A stretch of 64,000 nt of DNA. It comes from Vesta saturnalis (taxonomy: Eukaryota; Arthropoda; Insecta; Coleoptera; Lampyridae). Numbering within the stretch: position 1 is the stretch's first letter; every line of letters begins with the position of its first letter. This document shows, piece by piece, positions 37,301 through 49,600 of this stretch. A model generated the notes under the pieces. It made no database searches, was not told the origin of the DNA, and saw only the letters and a list, made by a program, of their open reading frames with translations. The stretch spans positions 2,176,001 to 2,240,000 of the forward strand of contig JARFJB010001911.1 in NCBI GenBank assembly GCA_036346205.1. Direction: 5' to 3'. A program made the position numbers and the translations under genes.

Positions 37301-39697
37301 TCACACTCACACTCACCACCACACTCACACTCACACTCACCTCACACTCACACTCACACTCACACCTCACTCACACTCACACCCACACCTCACACCTCAC
37401 ACCACACCTCACCTCACTCACACCACCTACACTCACACTCACACCACACTCACCACCCACCTCACACTCACACCTCACACTCACACTCACACTCACACTC
37501 ACACCACACTCACACCCACCACACTCACACTCACACTCACACTCTCACACTCACACCTCACACTCACACCACACTCACACTCACACTCACACACACACAC
37601 ACACACTCACACACTCACACCACACCACCACCACACTCACACCTCACACTCACACCACACTCACACTCACACCACTCACCACACTCACACCACACTCACA
37701 CTCACACTCACACTCACACTCACACTCACACTCACACTCCACACACTCACACTCACACTCACCTCACACTCACACTCACACTACACTCACACACTCACAC
37801 TCACACCACACTCACACTCACACTCACACTCACACCACACACTACACCACCTCACACCACACTCACACCACCTCACACTCACTCACCACCCACACTCACA
37901 CTCACACTCACCTCACACTCACACTCACACTCACCTCACCACTCACACTCACCACACTCACACTCACTCACCACACTCACACCACCACACTCACCTCACA
38001 CTCACCTCACACTCTCACTCACTCACACTCACATCACACTCACACTCACACTCACACTCACACTCACACACTCACTCACACTCACCCACCACACTCACCA
38101 CACTCACACCTCACTCACACTCACCACACACCACTCACACTCACTCACACTCACCCTCACACCCACTCACACTCACATCACCCACCACACTCACCACACC
38201 TCACTCACACTCACCACACTCTCACTCACACTCACCACACTCACTCACACACTCACCCTCACACTCACTCCACTCACCACCTCACTCACACTCCACTCAC
38301 ACTCACTCACACTCACTCACACTCACTCACACTCACTCACACTCACCACACTCACCACACTCACTCACACTCACCACACCTCACACTCACCACACTCACT
38401 CACACTCACTCACACCTCACACACTCACTCACACTCCTCACACTCCCACACTCACTCACACTCACTCACACTCACTCACACTCACTCACACTCACTCACA
38501 CCTCACTCACACTCACTCTACCTCACACCTCACTCACACTCACTCACACTCACTCACACTCACACCTCACCACACTCACTCACACTCACTCACACCACTC
38601 ACACTCACCACACTCACCACACTCACTCACACTCACTCACACTCACTCACACCTCACTCACACTCACTCACACTCACTCACACTCACTCACACTCACCAC
38701 ACTCCTCACACTCACTCACACTCACCACACCTCACTCACCACACTCACACACTCAGTCACACACAGCACACACACACAGCACACACACACACACACACTC
38801 ACACTCACCGTCACACTCACTCACACATTGTCCCATCTACGCACACGCGCACACACACACGCACCCACACACATTCACACTCAGACACAGTCACACTCAC
38901 ACTCACACGTTCACATACACACGCACGCTTAGTTATAGCAGTGTTCAAAATATTAACAAAATGTACTTCAGCGCGTTCTCTAAAAAAGCTTCATTGGTAA
39001 ATTGACTTTAACCAGAATCGATAGAATCGAAATATTTTTAAAACAACTCTATATAGAGTTTCACTAAAATCGGTTACGAATTTATTGCAAGTATGCATCA
39101 CATACGACATGCTACATATTACACGTGATACAATACATGACACACCACACTTGACACACGATGCACGACACAGTATACACCTCACATGACACACGAGCAC
39201 ACACACGCACGCACCCACACACGCAGACACTCAACACACTCAATACGCACGCAGCTACGCAGGCACGCACGTCCCACGCGCGCGCGGGCTGAAAACGTAT
39301 AAATCCGTTGAAAACGTCGGGTTTTTTCATGAAAGCAATACTTTACTTATGCTCATAGATAGCAACAAGTTGGAATGGATTATATGAAATCTTTATTATA
39401 AAGGCCATAGTTGAGTTATAAAAAGATATATTTGAAAATCATTTAAGCTTCCCGGCTTGCTCGATGCTTAACTAGTAAGCATGAAGCTTTATTTATTTAA
39501 AAATTTTAATCCCCAATAAATTTCACCCTTATTGTTTTTATTTGTATTATTTTTCAGGTAATAAAAATAAAGAATGTCCAACAAATCCTGCAGGCCCATG
39601 GGTTTGCACAAGCACTTGTTCTTCAGATCGTGATTGCAGAGGGCCAAGAAAATGTTGCAAGAACCGCTGTGGTGCATTTGTTTGCATAAAAGTGTAA
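30124..39697 (+). CDS. Secreted protein with eight WAP four-disulfide-core domains (WAP gene 1)
   Basis: Eight exons: 30124-30334, 30384-30551, 30604-30765, 30843-31022, 31073-31234, 31305-31472, 31526-31687 and 39558-39697. They sum to 1353 bases (450 residues plus stop). Every intron has GT..AG ends and phase 1. Exon 1 codes a signal peptide (about residues 1-20, FYILLILNITAA) and one WAP domain; each later exon codes exactly one more. Each domain has eight cysteines in the C..C..C..C..KCC..C..C pattern (for example KCCRTDCNGSIC). WAP domains act as protease inhibitors, antimicrobials or venom waprins. The role here is unknown. Exon 6 has a NAGNAG acceptor (31302 or 31305). Intron 7 (7.9 kb) holds a large CA-rich array. 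A last exon with GPWVCTSTC and RKCCKNRCGAF matches the last exon of WAP gene 2. Confidence 0.85.
32230..34271. other. Non-coding interior of WAP gene 1 intron 7, left part
   Basis: No coding feature could be supported. There is a near-perfect palindrome at about 32262-32287 (ACCGAAAAGCAGCTTTTCGG) that could form a hairpin. Short open frames (32578-32769, 33010-33201) have no recognisable motifs and may be transposon debris. Confidence 0.35.
34272..34367. repeat. (AT)n microsatellite
   Basis: Nearly pure AT dinucleotide run within intron 7 of WAP gene 1. No transposon terminus was recognised beside it. Confidence 0.9.
34368..36140. other. Non-coding interior of WAP gene 1 intron 7, middle part
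   Basis: AT-rich. A GC-richer patch at about 35080-35470 differs from its surroundings and could be repeat debris, but no reading frame or terminus was recognised. Confidence 0.35.
36146..36345. repeat. Left copy of a ~200-bp direct repeat flanking the CA-rich array
   Basis: Shares ordered blocks with 38934-39130: AGCAGTGT, ATATTAAC(A/G)AAATGT, TTTAACCA(A/G)AAT, AGTTTCA(T/C)(C/T)(A/C)AAATCGGTTACGAATTTA. Both copies run into ACACGA-type degenerate repeats. It may be the end of a dispersed element. Confidence 0.65.
36350..38935. repeat. 2.6-kb CA/CACTCA/CACACC simple-sequence array
   Basis: Degenerate hexamer/tetramer array of A, C and T. No G was seen from 36510 to 38755. The unit drifts along the array: ACACCC-rich at 36600-37200, CTCACA-rich in the middle and CACTCACT-rich at 37900-38750. 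It lies in intron 7 of WAP gene 1. The long Thr-His open frame across it is only a translation of the repeat. Confidence 0.95.
38936..39295. repeat. Right copy of the array-flanking direct repeat plus a short CA-rich tail
   Basis: 38936-39130 repeats the unit at 36146-36345 in the same orientation and is again followed by degenerate ACAC/CACG sequence to about 39290. A tandem duplication of unit plus array is the simplest reading. Confidence 0.6.
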
Positions 39698-40127
39698 TAA
39701 AAAAAACGAAACAACTTATCATAATCTTTAAAAACATTATTTATAATTATTTATTAGTTAACTGAAAATAGGCAATATGTTTTAACGATGTATTTTTAAT
39801 TTACAAAAAAAAGTATGTTTGCTAAATTCTTAAAATATCGAAAAAAACTTGTTATTCCTTGCACAATTACATCACATTCATGCTTTCTAAGAATATTTTA
39901 TTCCTCATTAAATTCCAATGTAATGAACAACCTGTTTCCCTTCATAACGTCTTTTCACAAAAGGTAAAACTACAAAAACTTTTTTTTTATTTTTCAATTT
40001 ATGACAACTTACGCACGCACGTGTTATTCCTACAAGTGTATGCAAATTAATTAAGCTAATAGCTAAATATAGTATATATCACTATTTCATTCAGTATTTA
40101 ATTTAGTGCTCAACAGACAACAAGAAA

Positions 40128-42637
40128 ATGCTTTCGAAGACGCTTATATTAGTTTATCTTAGTTTGTTCATTGTTACAATAATGGGACAATCAAAATTAG
40201 GCGATTGCCCCAGTGAAAGAAATATAAATGTTTGCGCGTTTACGTGCTTTGAAGATATTCATTGTCGAAAGAATTTCAAATGTTGTAGAACAGCTTGTGG
40301 TGGTAATATTTGCGTACCTCCAGTTCCAGTAACACCTCCTGTATCGTATACTCCTCCGCCGCCACCACCACCATCGATTCAAGGTATTTATTACAAATTT
40401 TAAACTTAAATACAATCTTAAAGCTATTATTACTATTTTCAAAAGTTTTTTTTTACTTTAAACTATTTTTATGTCAACTCCTTCATAAAAGTAGAAATTT
40501 GAATTACGTCATACGTGTTATCTATCTATCACGTAATGCTATTTGTTTGAAATTAATTCCCTTGCACATGTATAGGTTTCATTATTATCTATTTACATGT
40601 TTGTGTTTCTTTAACAGTGACTAGATGCTTATTTTTTTTATTTTAAAAGTCAATTTCTCAAAGTAAAATTCAAGGTACTTTGTATGAAGCAGATTGAAAT
40701 ATGTTTTTTACCAAACAACTTTTTCATTTTACGCTTGTGGGAATCCCAAATATACCATTGTGCAAGGAAACTTAGATTAGATTAGATTCAATTAGTCATA
40801 ACAAAGTTTTAGAATAAGTTTAAATTTTGTTTATTGCCAGTTATTTTTTATGTCTTCTTTACTATTTCATTAGTTATGTGAAGTATTATCTAACAAAAAA
40901 ATTAAATTAATTTTAACATAAGCACGTGTACGTACTTCCGTAAAGAATTCATGAATTATTAGAAACGAATTTTAATGAAAATTTTCTTTCAATCTTGTTT
41001 CCATTAATTAAAATGAGTTTTTACACTGTGTAGGGTACGTTTAATGCAGTAATCTAATATATAAAAATTAATTTTTTCCTGTTCGTATTTTATGCGCTCC
41101 CGTACCGTTCATCCGATTGCGATAAAACTTGATTGTTACGCAACATACAGATAAATAAAATTTAAAGAGATAAGAAAAAAAGAAAAAAAAAAAAAAAAAA
41201 GAAAAAAAAAAGAGAAGGAAGAAGAAGAAAAAGAAAAAAAAAAAGAAAGAAAAAAAAAAAAAAAAGAGAAAAAGAGAAGAGAAAAAAAAGAGAGAAAAGA
41301 AAGAAGAGGGAGAGGAGAAAAAAAAAAAGAGAAAAAAAAAAAAGAGAGAAGAAAAAAGAGAGAAAAGAAAAAAAAAAAGAAAAAAAAAAGGAAAGAAAAA
41401 GAAAGGAAAGAGAAAAAAAGAAAAAGGGAGAAGAAGAAAAAAAAGAAAGAGGAGAAAAGGAAAAAAGAAAAAAGAAGAAGAGAAGAAAGGAGAGAGAGGA
41501 AAGAAGAAGAGGAGAGAGAGGGAGAGGGAGAGGGAGAGGAGAGAAGAGAGGGAGAGGAGAGGGAGAGGGAGAAGAAGAGAGAGAGAAGAGGAGAGAAGAG
41601 GGAGAGGGAGAAAGGAGAGGAGAGGGAGAGGGAGAGGAAGAGAGGGAGAGGGAGAGGAAGGAGAGAAAGAAGAAAAAAGGAGAGGGAGAGAGAGAGGGAG
41701 AAGGAAGAGGGAAGAGGAGAGGGAGAAGGAGAAGAAAAGAAGAGGGAAGAGGGAGAGGGAAGGGAAGGGAGAGGAGAGGGAAGAAGAGGGAGAGGAAGGG
41801 AAGAGGAGAGAGGAGAGGAGAGGGAAGAGGAGAGAGAAGGGAGAGAAGAGGGAGAGGAGAAGAGAGAGGGAGAGGGAAGAGGAGAGGAGAGGGAGAAAAG
41901 GGAGAAGAGAGAGGAGAGAAGAGGGAGGAAGAAGAGGAGAGGGAGAGGGAAAAGAGGGAGAGGAGAGAGAAAGGAGAGGGAGAGGGAAAAGGAGAGGAGA
42001 GGGAGAGAGAGGAGAGGGAAGAGAGAGAGGGAGAAAGAAAGAGGGAAGAAGAAGAGGAGAAGAGGAGAGGAGAGGGAGAGGGAGAGGGAGAAGAGAGAGG
42101 AGAGGGAGAAGAAGGAGAGGAGAGAAGAGGAAGAGGAGAGGGAGAGGGAGAGGAGAGGAGAAGAGAGAAGAGAAAGAGGGAGAGGGAGAAGGAGAGGAAA
42201 GAGGGAGAGAGAGGGAGAGAGAGGGAGAGAGAAGAGAGAGGGAGAGGGAGAGAGAAGAAGAAGAAGGAAGAAGAAGGAAGAGGAGAGAGGGAAAAGAGGG
42301 AGAGGGAGAATTTTGAAAACGACAGTTTATTATAAGTAATTTTTAGATACTATTATAGTCTAAATAGTGATATTGTAACTGGTTCTATTATAGTGCAGTG
42401 ATACAGTTTCTTTATGATATTATGTACGTTAACGTTGTGGGCATTTGATGAATGATTTTACTCTAAATTTAGCAGTTACTTTTGGACTTATTTACATAGT
42501 AGTGATTTAATAAAATAAATAATTACGGTGTTAACTTTTTTTATGTATTTGTTAAGTTTAACGTTTGTGGCGTTATAGGTATGTGTAAGTTTTTATATAG
42601 TTTTAATTAATTGTCCAATAAACTAGTGATATATATA

Positions 42638-42694
<57 letters not shown>

Positions 42695-43612
42695 CAGGTA
42701 TGGAAAAATATTATGGGGTCTGACTTATAATAAGTAAAACAAAGACAGTACAATCAGTTCACGTGCTAAGTGAGATAGCATAACAAGAAAACTAAAAGCG
42801 TGATGCCATAGCGTCTTTTGAGAGAGATCAATGACGATTTAATTCCTACTGTCAACGAGAATTGAAAATCAGTGTTTTGCAAGTCCGACACTATACTGTG
42901 TATTCCACTGAAGAAAAATACAGATTATAGTTTCAGGAACCTGCACAGAAATGGAGGTTTGCTTTTTCCTTTGAAAACGCCAATTCCAAAGTACGATTAT
43001 GCGTACTGTTTGTAAATTTGAAAGATGTGGACGTTTAAATAATTGTAGAGGAAATGAAGTAGCATTGATGGTAATGATGGTGAGCATCCTGGTCGTAACT
43101 TAAACGAAGAGCGTGAACTCCAAGAAATTGCAGTGTGTAGTTTAGCAGAAACTAATTTCCCGTGCAATAGTACAAAAATTGCTTAAGAAATGAATATTGA
43201 ACCAAGAACAGTTCGCAATATTTTGAAAAGGAATCTTTGCTATAAGTTGCAAACTACACAAGAAATTTTTCCAGAAGATCATCAAAAGCGTATGGAATTT
43301 TGTGAAGATATGATGAATCTTATAAAGTTGAGTCTTGAAAAGAAGTGTAATTTGTTAATTTTTAAAATTAGTTGGTTTTTCAATAAGAATTATAATGGTA
43401 AAGTTAAACCTTAAACTTAAGTTATACTATCAATGTAAATGTTAATGTTCTTGTGTGTAGCTCTCGAAAGTTTCTTCTTGGTTCTTCTTACGAGTAGTAA
43501 TCGAACCATGTCATAAATTCGCAATTACAATAAACTTCGATGTTTGCTTATTCGGTTTATTCCTAGCTTATTATTATGTCAGACCCGTAATAACGTTTTT
43601 CCATACTTGATA

Positions 43613-43684
<72 letters not shown>

Positions 43685-46600
43685 ATAGGTAGTACACAGG
43701 CACCTTCCGCCATCTTGGATTTTCTGGGAAAAACCTTTCACTTTTTTATACGCCCACGTGGGTATCGTATTTTTTCACCCCTATGGTTTTTTTCGGAGGG
43801 TATTTTCAACCCTTCATTTTATAACGGGAGCTTTAGAAAAATCAAAATTTTGCGCTAAATTATACGAGATTAGATATTTACATATTAAATAAAAAATATA
43901 ATTAAAATATTATTTTTCTGGATAATGAAATGGTTATTGTTTATTAGTATTTGAATGTAATTAATATTTAGATGAAAAGCTTGCGTTTATTTTAATAAGT
44001 TATCTATATATTCAATTTGGAAATATTTAATTACGCGGCATTTGCAAGTGCATTGATGTGTTGGAAGGGAATGCGCTGTTATCATCATAAGTTTTTAAAT
44101 CAGTCGCATACAGTGAGCGAACACAAACGGTCGCGATAAGTAAGCAAACAGAAAGGGTAGCATAAAAAGCGATCAGAATTCGCAGTGTAAGCGACATTAT
44201 ATAGTCACGCTGCCCTATAAAGTGTTAAAATTACAAATAAGAATTAAATAACGCTGATAGGGAAAAAGTAGAAAATTACCTCCTTTATTAAAATAATCAA
44301 AAGTGCAAAAATTGCTCATTGAAAGTGCTCCAAGTTGATGGTTTAATAGCGAGCGATAAATGTACAATAAGACAATCGACCCAATTGATAGATCGGTATA
44401 TAAAGTGTAATAACTAAAAAAAATTGATAATGAAAGTATGACTTTCCGTAGTTTGTTGCGCACGCCTTTGTGATTAAATTTGAACAGTTATGTAAAAACT
44501 ATATAGCGGAAAAATATCGAACAAGTACTTACTACAATCATTGATTGATGAAAGAAAATTAGAAGCGTATTTAGCTACTCAAAAGTATAGGGAATGATAA
44601 AGGACAACAATAGAGAAGCGGTACCAGGGTGTCGGTAGGTGACATCATCGGAAGAACAGGCTCTGACCTATCTGAGGCCCCCTTTTATGGACAAAGAAAC
44701 GGCAGCATTACATCATCAGTTTTGCAACGAAAATAAGTAAGAACCTTTTGTTTGTGTTAATAAATAAAACTTTTTGTGTTTGATTTCTCGAAACTTTACA
44801 TTTGATTATCCCAATTAAACGAGAACAATTGTTTGATTCTGATGATGATTTTATTTGTTATATGTCAGTTTTAAGAAGGTTATTGTAGATTTAGGTTTGA
44901 TTATACAAATATTTGTAAATAATAGATTGATGCATTTTCGTTCAGAATTAGAATTTAATTAAATGAGTGTAACGTTCGCTTTACTTTTATTGCTAAAGGT
45001 TATTAATATCACAAGCTTACACAATTATTGAATATATAAATGCAGAAAGAGGTCAACTCAATAGGAATCCAGACAATAAATAAATCTAAATGAACATAAG
45101 TTTTGGGTAATGATTTCTTTATTTTAACTTGAGTTAACCGTTGCAACCAATTAAGAAGGGAGTTAGTAAACATAAAGCTTAACATTCATTTACACAAACT
45201 GAAATTAATTAGGAAGCAAAGTAAAAATTAACTAGTCATTGATATCTTTATAAATTGAACCCATTCAGTTTTAATAAAACGTAATAAAAAATAATCATCT
45301 CAGGTATTAAATTTTTTTCAAATATGTTGGAATTATAAAAAAGTTTAAAAGAACTCAAATCCTATTCTTTGGAGCGGGTTAAATAAACAAAAGTAGTATC
45401 TAAGGGTACTACGCCCGTTGCAATTTTCACCCTGATTTGGTTGTATTAAGAACCTTTTTTATGGTTTCTTTTCGGAGGCCATTTTTAACCATTGATTTTC
45501 ACCCTAATTAGAGCCCTTTTGGTTGTGTTAAGAACTTTTTTTTTCGGTTCACACCTATGGCTTCTTTTTTGCGGTCATTTTTAACCCCTTGATGGAAATT
45601 TCACCCTAATTTGGTTGTATTAATGCTAACATGTAAGACAAGTGTAGGAACTACCATGTAGGCCTTCTATATTGTGTTTGAGCCTTCGCCCCTGTCGTGG
45701 CCCCTTGACGGGAAATTTGAAATAATGGACCTAGCCTTATAAGACAGTTGTAAGAACTTGTGTTAGGTCTGCGCCCCGCCCCTTGTTGCGAAACTTGAAT
45801 TTTGTTGCTATCTACTTGTGTATGGAGTAATGAATATTTTTTCTGTAATAAAAGTAGTGGTAGGACTAATTAGGGTTTGTTTGTGGCGCCATCTAGTGTA
45901 TAGACTAATCAACATTTTCTGCAATATAAGTTGATCATGCACGTCTCTCTTGTTACGGAACTCTTAATTAAAACAATTAAAGTACTAAAAACGTTTTTAT
46001 TTATCAGAGTAGAATGGTTGAAAAACAAGCATTATACAGTAAGTGGATTATCTCATCATTTATAACTAAACATGTAGTGAAAACTTATCTACAAAATCAA
46101 GCATTGGTAAATTATTTATTCTAAAATACAAAGACATTATCTTATAAGTTATAACGTCCACATACATCCGAATGGTAATCCTGCAACGCCGTTTTGTTGT
46201 AGCGGAACCATCTAGAATTCTTGTCAAGGAAACGTAAATGGTAACCTAGTGGGGGTCGTCCAAAGGAATCAAAATATACCCATCACCATTCTCGTCAATG
46301 TAGATAGCAGTCCAATGCTGGCCTGATTTGTTTGCTGGTTCCGTGTTTACAATAATTGCACAAGGTCTAGGTACGTGTCGCGGCAGCTGATTAGAAGCAC
46401 ATACACGTCGAAACACATTCTTGTGACTGGGGATCGATTTTAAACATTTCAACACTTGTACCGCATACATCTTGGGAGTTGGTATGCGCCCAGTCTTGCA
46501 GTAGTAATGCGTTTCCCATAGCCTCCTCGATCTTGTGGTTTAAACAACTATACGCCTTTGCTTCCTTTCTCAATTTTTTAAGCGTTGGGCAATCAATCTC

Positions 46601-49600
46601 GTCCAAGTTTGGTATTGGTTTGTTCAGGAATCTTAAAAACTGTTGTTTTTCACTACCCTTAACGTGAATTTTGTTAAACGGCAGCAGAGTTCTTACCAGC
46701 TCCTCTTGGAAATCGTTGTATTGCACATACCCTGACAGCTATCTCAAGCCGGATACTGAGGTTTGTGATCTAGAGTTGTCCCTTTTAACAGGCGAAATCC
46801 ACGACCACATTCCGATGTTTATCGATCTCAATCACGTTATCGAATTCGGCGTACACCAGACAGTTAACGATTTCAGCGAGAGCTTCTTCAAAGCCAATTT
46901 CTAGGCGAAGGGAACCGTTTCTAACTAAATTCCAGTGTGTGCTTGCGTTTGCAGTAAACAGTAGCCGTTGGGGTACGATTCTCGATATATCGTTACCCTC
47001 ATTCAAAAAATGAATACCCGTACCGGAGAATATGGTGTGATATGCGCTTACATATAAACCATCAGCTGTAAAGTCTGGTTATAAGGCTTTGGAAGGAATT
47101 TGTTGGCCGTCAATATACAACGACATTAATATTGCTTTGATGAAAATTGAATGGATTTGAGGGGTAATCACCGTAGAAGGCTTTATTTGCGACAAAACCT
47201 AGGATACATCGTTTAGGTAACTGTCCCAGGAAGATATTATCAATGATTTTCGCTGTATGCCTGTAGGTATAGTTAACACTTTTACGTCGGTTCTTTTAAC
47301 AGGATATTTTGGCGTAGTTGTTTCTAAAGCTTTAGCGTGTGCAATTAGAATGGTGGGGTTGATTCGCATACATGTCACCAGTAAACTAGCGTCCATAATT
47401 CGCGTCTTGTAAGTTGAACCTTGCGCTACCATTAGACTAAAGGTATCTCTTGATCGTACAAATGTATCCTTTACTTCAACACCGCTTATGAGAAACTTCT
47501 CCTGATTAAATAAATCCGAGTGCACGTGACCAGTCATCTCGATTTGTTTGCTGGTCGCTGCAAGTACTTGACGTTTCGAGAAACCGTTATTTGCGTGCCC
47601 CAGTGTATTCATCTGCCCAGCTGTATCTTTGTGCCATAAGGTACAACCTAGATGTGAACTCTTGGACTCCTTTCCATAATTTAACAGCGTTTCGATATAT
47701 GAGCGGTAGGCGTAGGTGTTGTTTGGTTATGACCCCATCTTCTGATTTAAGTAAAGCTCCACTTGTGAGAAAAGCGAGTACATACAATTGTTTACCGGTG
47801 CTCCATCAGCGTCATTAAGTGCTGTATCATCTTGCTTCAGAACTTTAGCTGTGATGTACAACTTGATCTGACTTAAATCTATGTAATCGTTTCCATTTCC
47901 GGGCACTACAAATTCTATTAGGGCTTCATCGCTAAGTGCTTATAAGGGCTTGTAAAATATCCATTCACCACTCTCGATACTTGTCTGCGTCGACAGTAAA
48001 GCGAACAGATCTGATTCAGACTTGACGTATTCACATGATTGGGCATGTAGAAAAGCCATTATCTTAAAAATATATCGTCGTAAGTAGGTTTCTTCTTTTT
48101 AGCGGCAACAGCTCTCGGTAGAGACTGGTTATTATCAAAATGGAAAAAGGAGACGGCCACGTATATATGCATGATGGGATTAAGGATGGGCATTTGCTTA
48201 AGTAGCCGCACATGTGTATATACGCAGTGACCATGCTACATGTATCTGAAAACTCATATACACGGTAACGAATCGAACCCATTACCTCCCGAATGCTAAG
48301 CAGGTCGTGTCACCACCTCGGTTGCTATTATCAGTCAGACGTGCTCTTTTATAGCCCGAACCCTCCATCATTTGGTCGATTTTCTCATCGGCTTTACGTT
48401 TATGATTTCTACCTGCCTCGTGAAATCTTTCTTGAAACGATTCCTTAACAGATCGATCCTCTATGACGAATAGAGAGCTTCTTTTCCAATGGGCTTTGCA
48501 CCAGACTTAAATAACGGTATTATACTTCTAAATATACCACCTAGCCAACTTCCTATTGGGTGACCACGTTGATATGGTCGCCTCTGTAGATGGGTACAAT
48601 GCCGTTACCGGCCTGATTCATACAACAAACCATTATTGAACTTTCTCAAAGTGTAGCTTCAGACACGACGACCCAAACTCGAATGGTATTGCTGCACCCG
48701 TATCTGTTTCTATATTAATCTCGATGTATTCAAATTCCCATGTCATCACGGGCATGTAGTGTGCAGGCGAGAAAACCACATCTTTATGACCTCCGTAAGC
48801 CCAGTTTTCAGAAGTAATATTTATTATACGCATAAGCGGGGATAAAACATCGCCCACAATTTGCGGTTCAACGATGTCACAATAAACAAACATCTGCGCT
48901 GGTAATCCTATCCGTATACTAGCGGCGCGCGGGGGTATTGGTTCCATAGCTACGTTTTGAAACGGCCGATAACCCAGCTGTAAGGCTAAATGTTGTGAGA
49001 ATCCGAATGGCGAGAGGGAGGTTTTTAATTTCGTAGTGACGCGCTTAGTTAGATTATGGTATCCGACTGTTAGCAATTTACTTATTAGCTCGTGATTATT
49101 TAGCTCGTTAGTAATTTCTTCAATGTTCGCATAATTCCCCGTGGCAAAACGTAACGCATACCATCCGACCTCGATATAAATGGCTTTATCGTTGTCGTGT
49201 TGGAAATGTGACGCAGCCTTTTTTAATGTAGTCTCTAACACATCCTCTTCTCCTGCGGGTGGTTCAATTCACTAATAAACTAAATTGTCTGTCGCACTTA
49301 CAGCGGCAAAATAACAAGAGTACTTAATTTCCGAAATACCTACAACCCATGAGCCTATTAATGTTATTCTTTTTGGCAGTTGTGTAATAAAACTTGACGT
49401 CATATTGTCGGGAAAATACGCCTTGGAACTATTACTTAATAAGGTAAGATAAAACTCCATTTTATATATCTCAGCTTCGAAGCTAATACCCAGCTATTAA
49501 ATTTTTCTCTGTATCCACGCCACTTGGCCAGGTGTCCGCGACCATTCTCAGCTAAAATCTGAATTAAGCGTCTTTATCAACCGTAACAACTTGCAACTCC

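Noticed and set aside
36329..38932. 867-codon open frame rich in Thr-His-Ser-Leu
   Set aside because: It is the translation of the CA/CACTCA array. There is no complexity, no start context and it lies inside an intron.
48262..48330. tRNA-Ala-like stretch on the minus strand (GCTTAGCATTCGGGAGG, GGGTTCGATTCG)
   Set aside because: It resembles an anticodon arm and B box, but the D arm and acceptor stem do not pair, and the sequence overlaps the end of a Polinton coding frame. Probably coincidence, or at most a SINE head. A tRNA covariance scan would decide.
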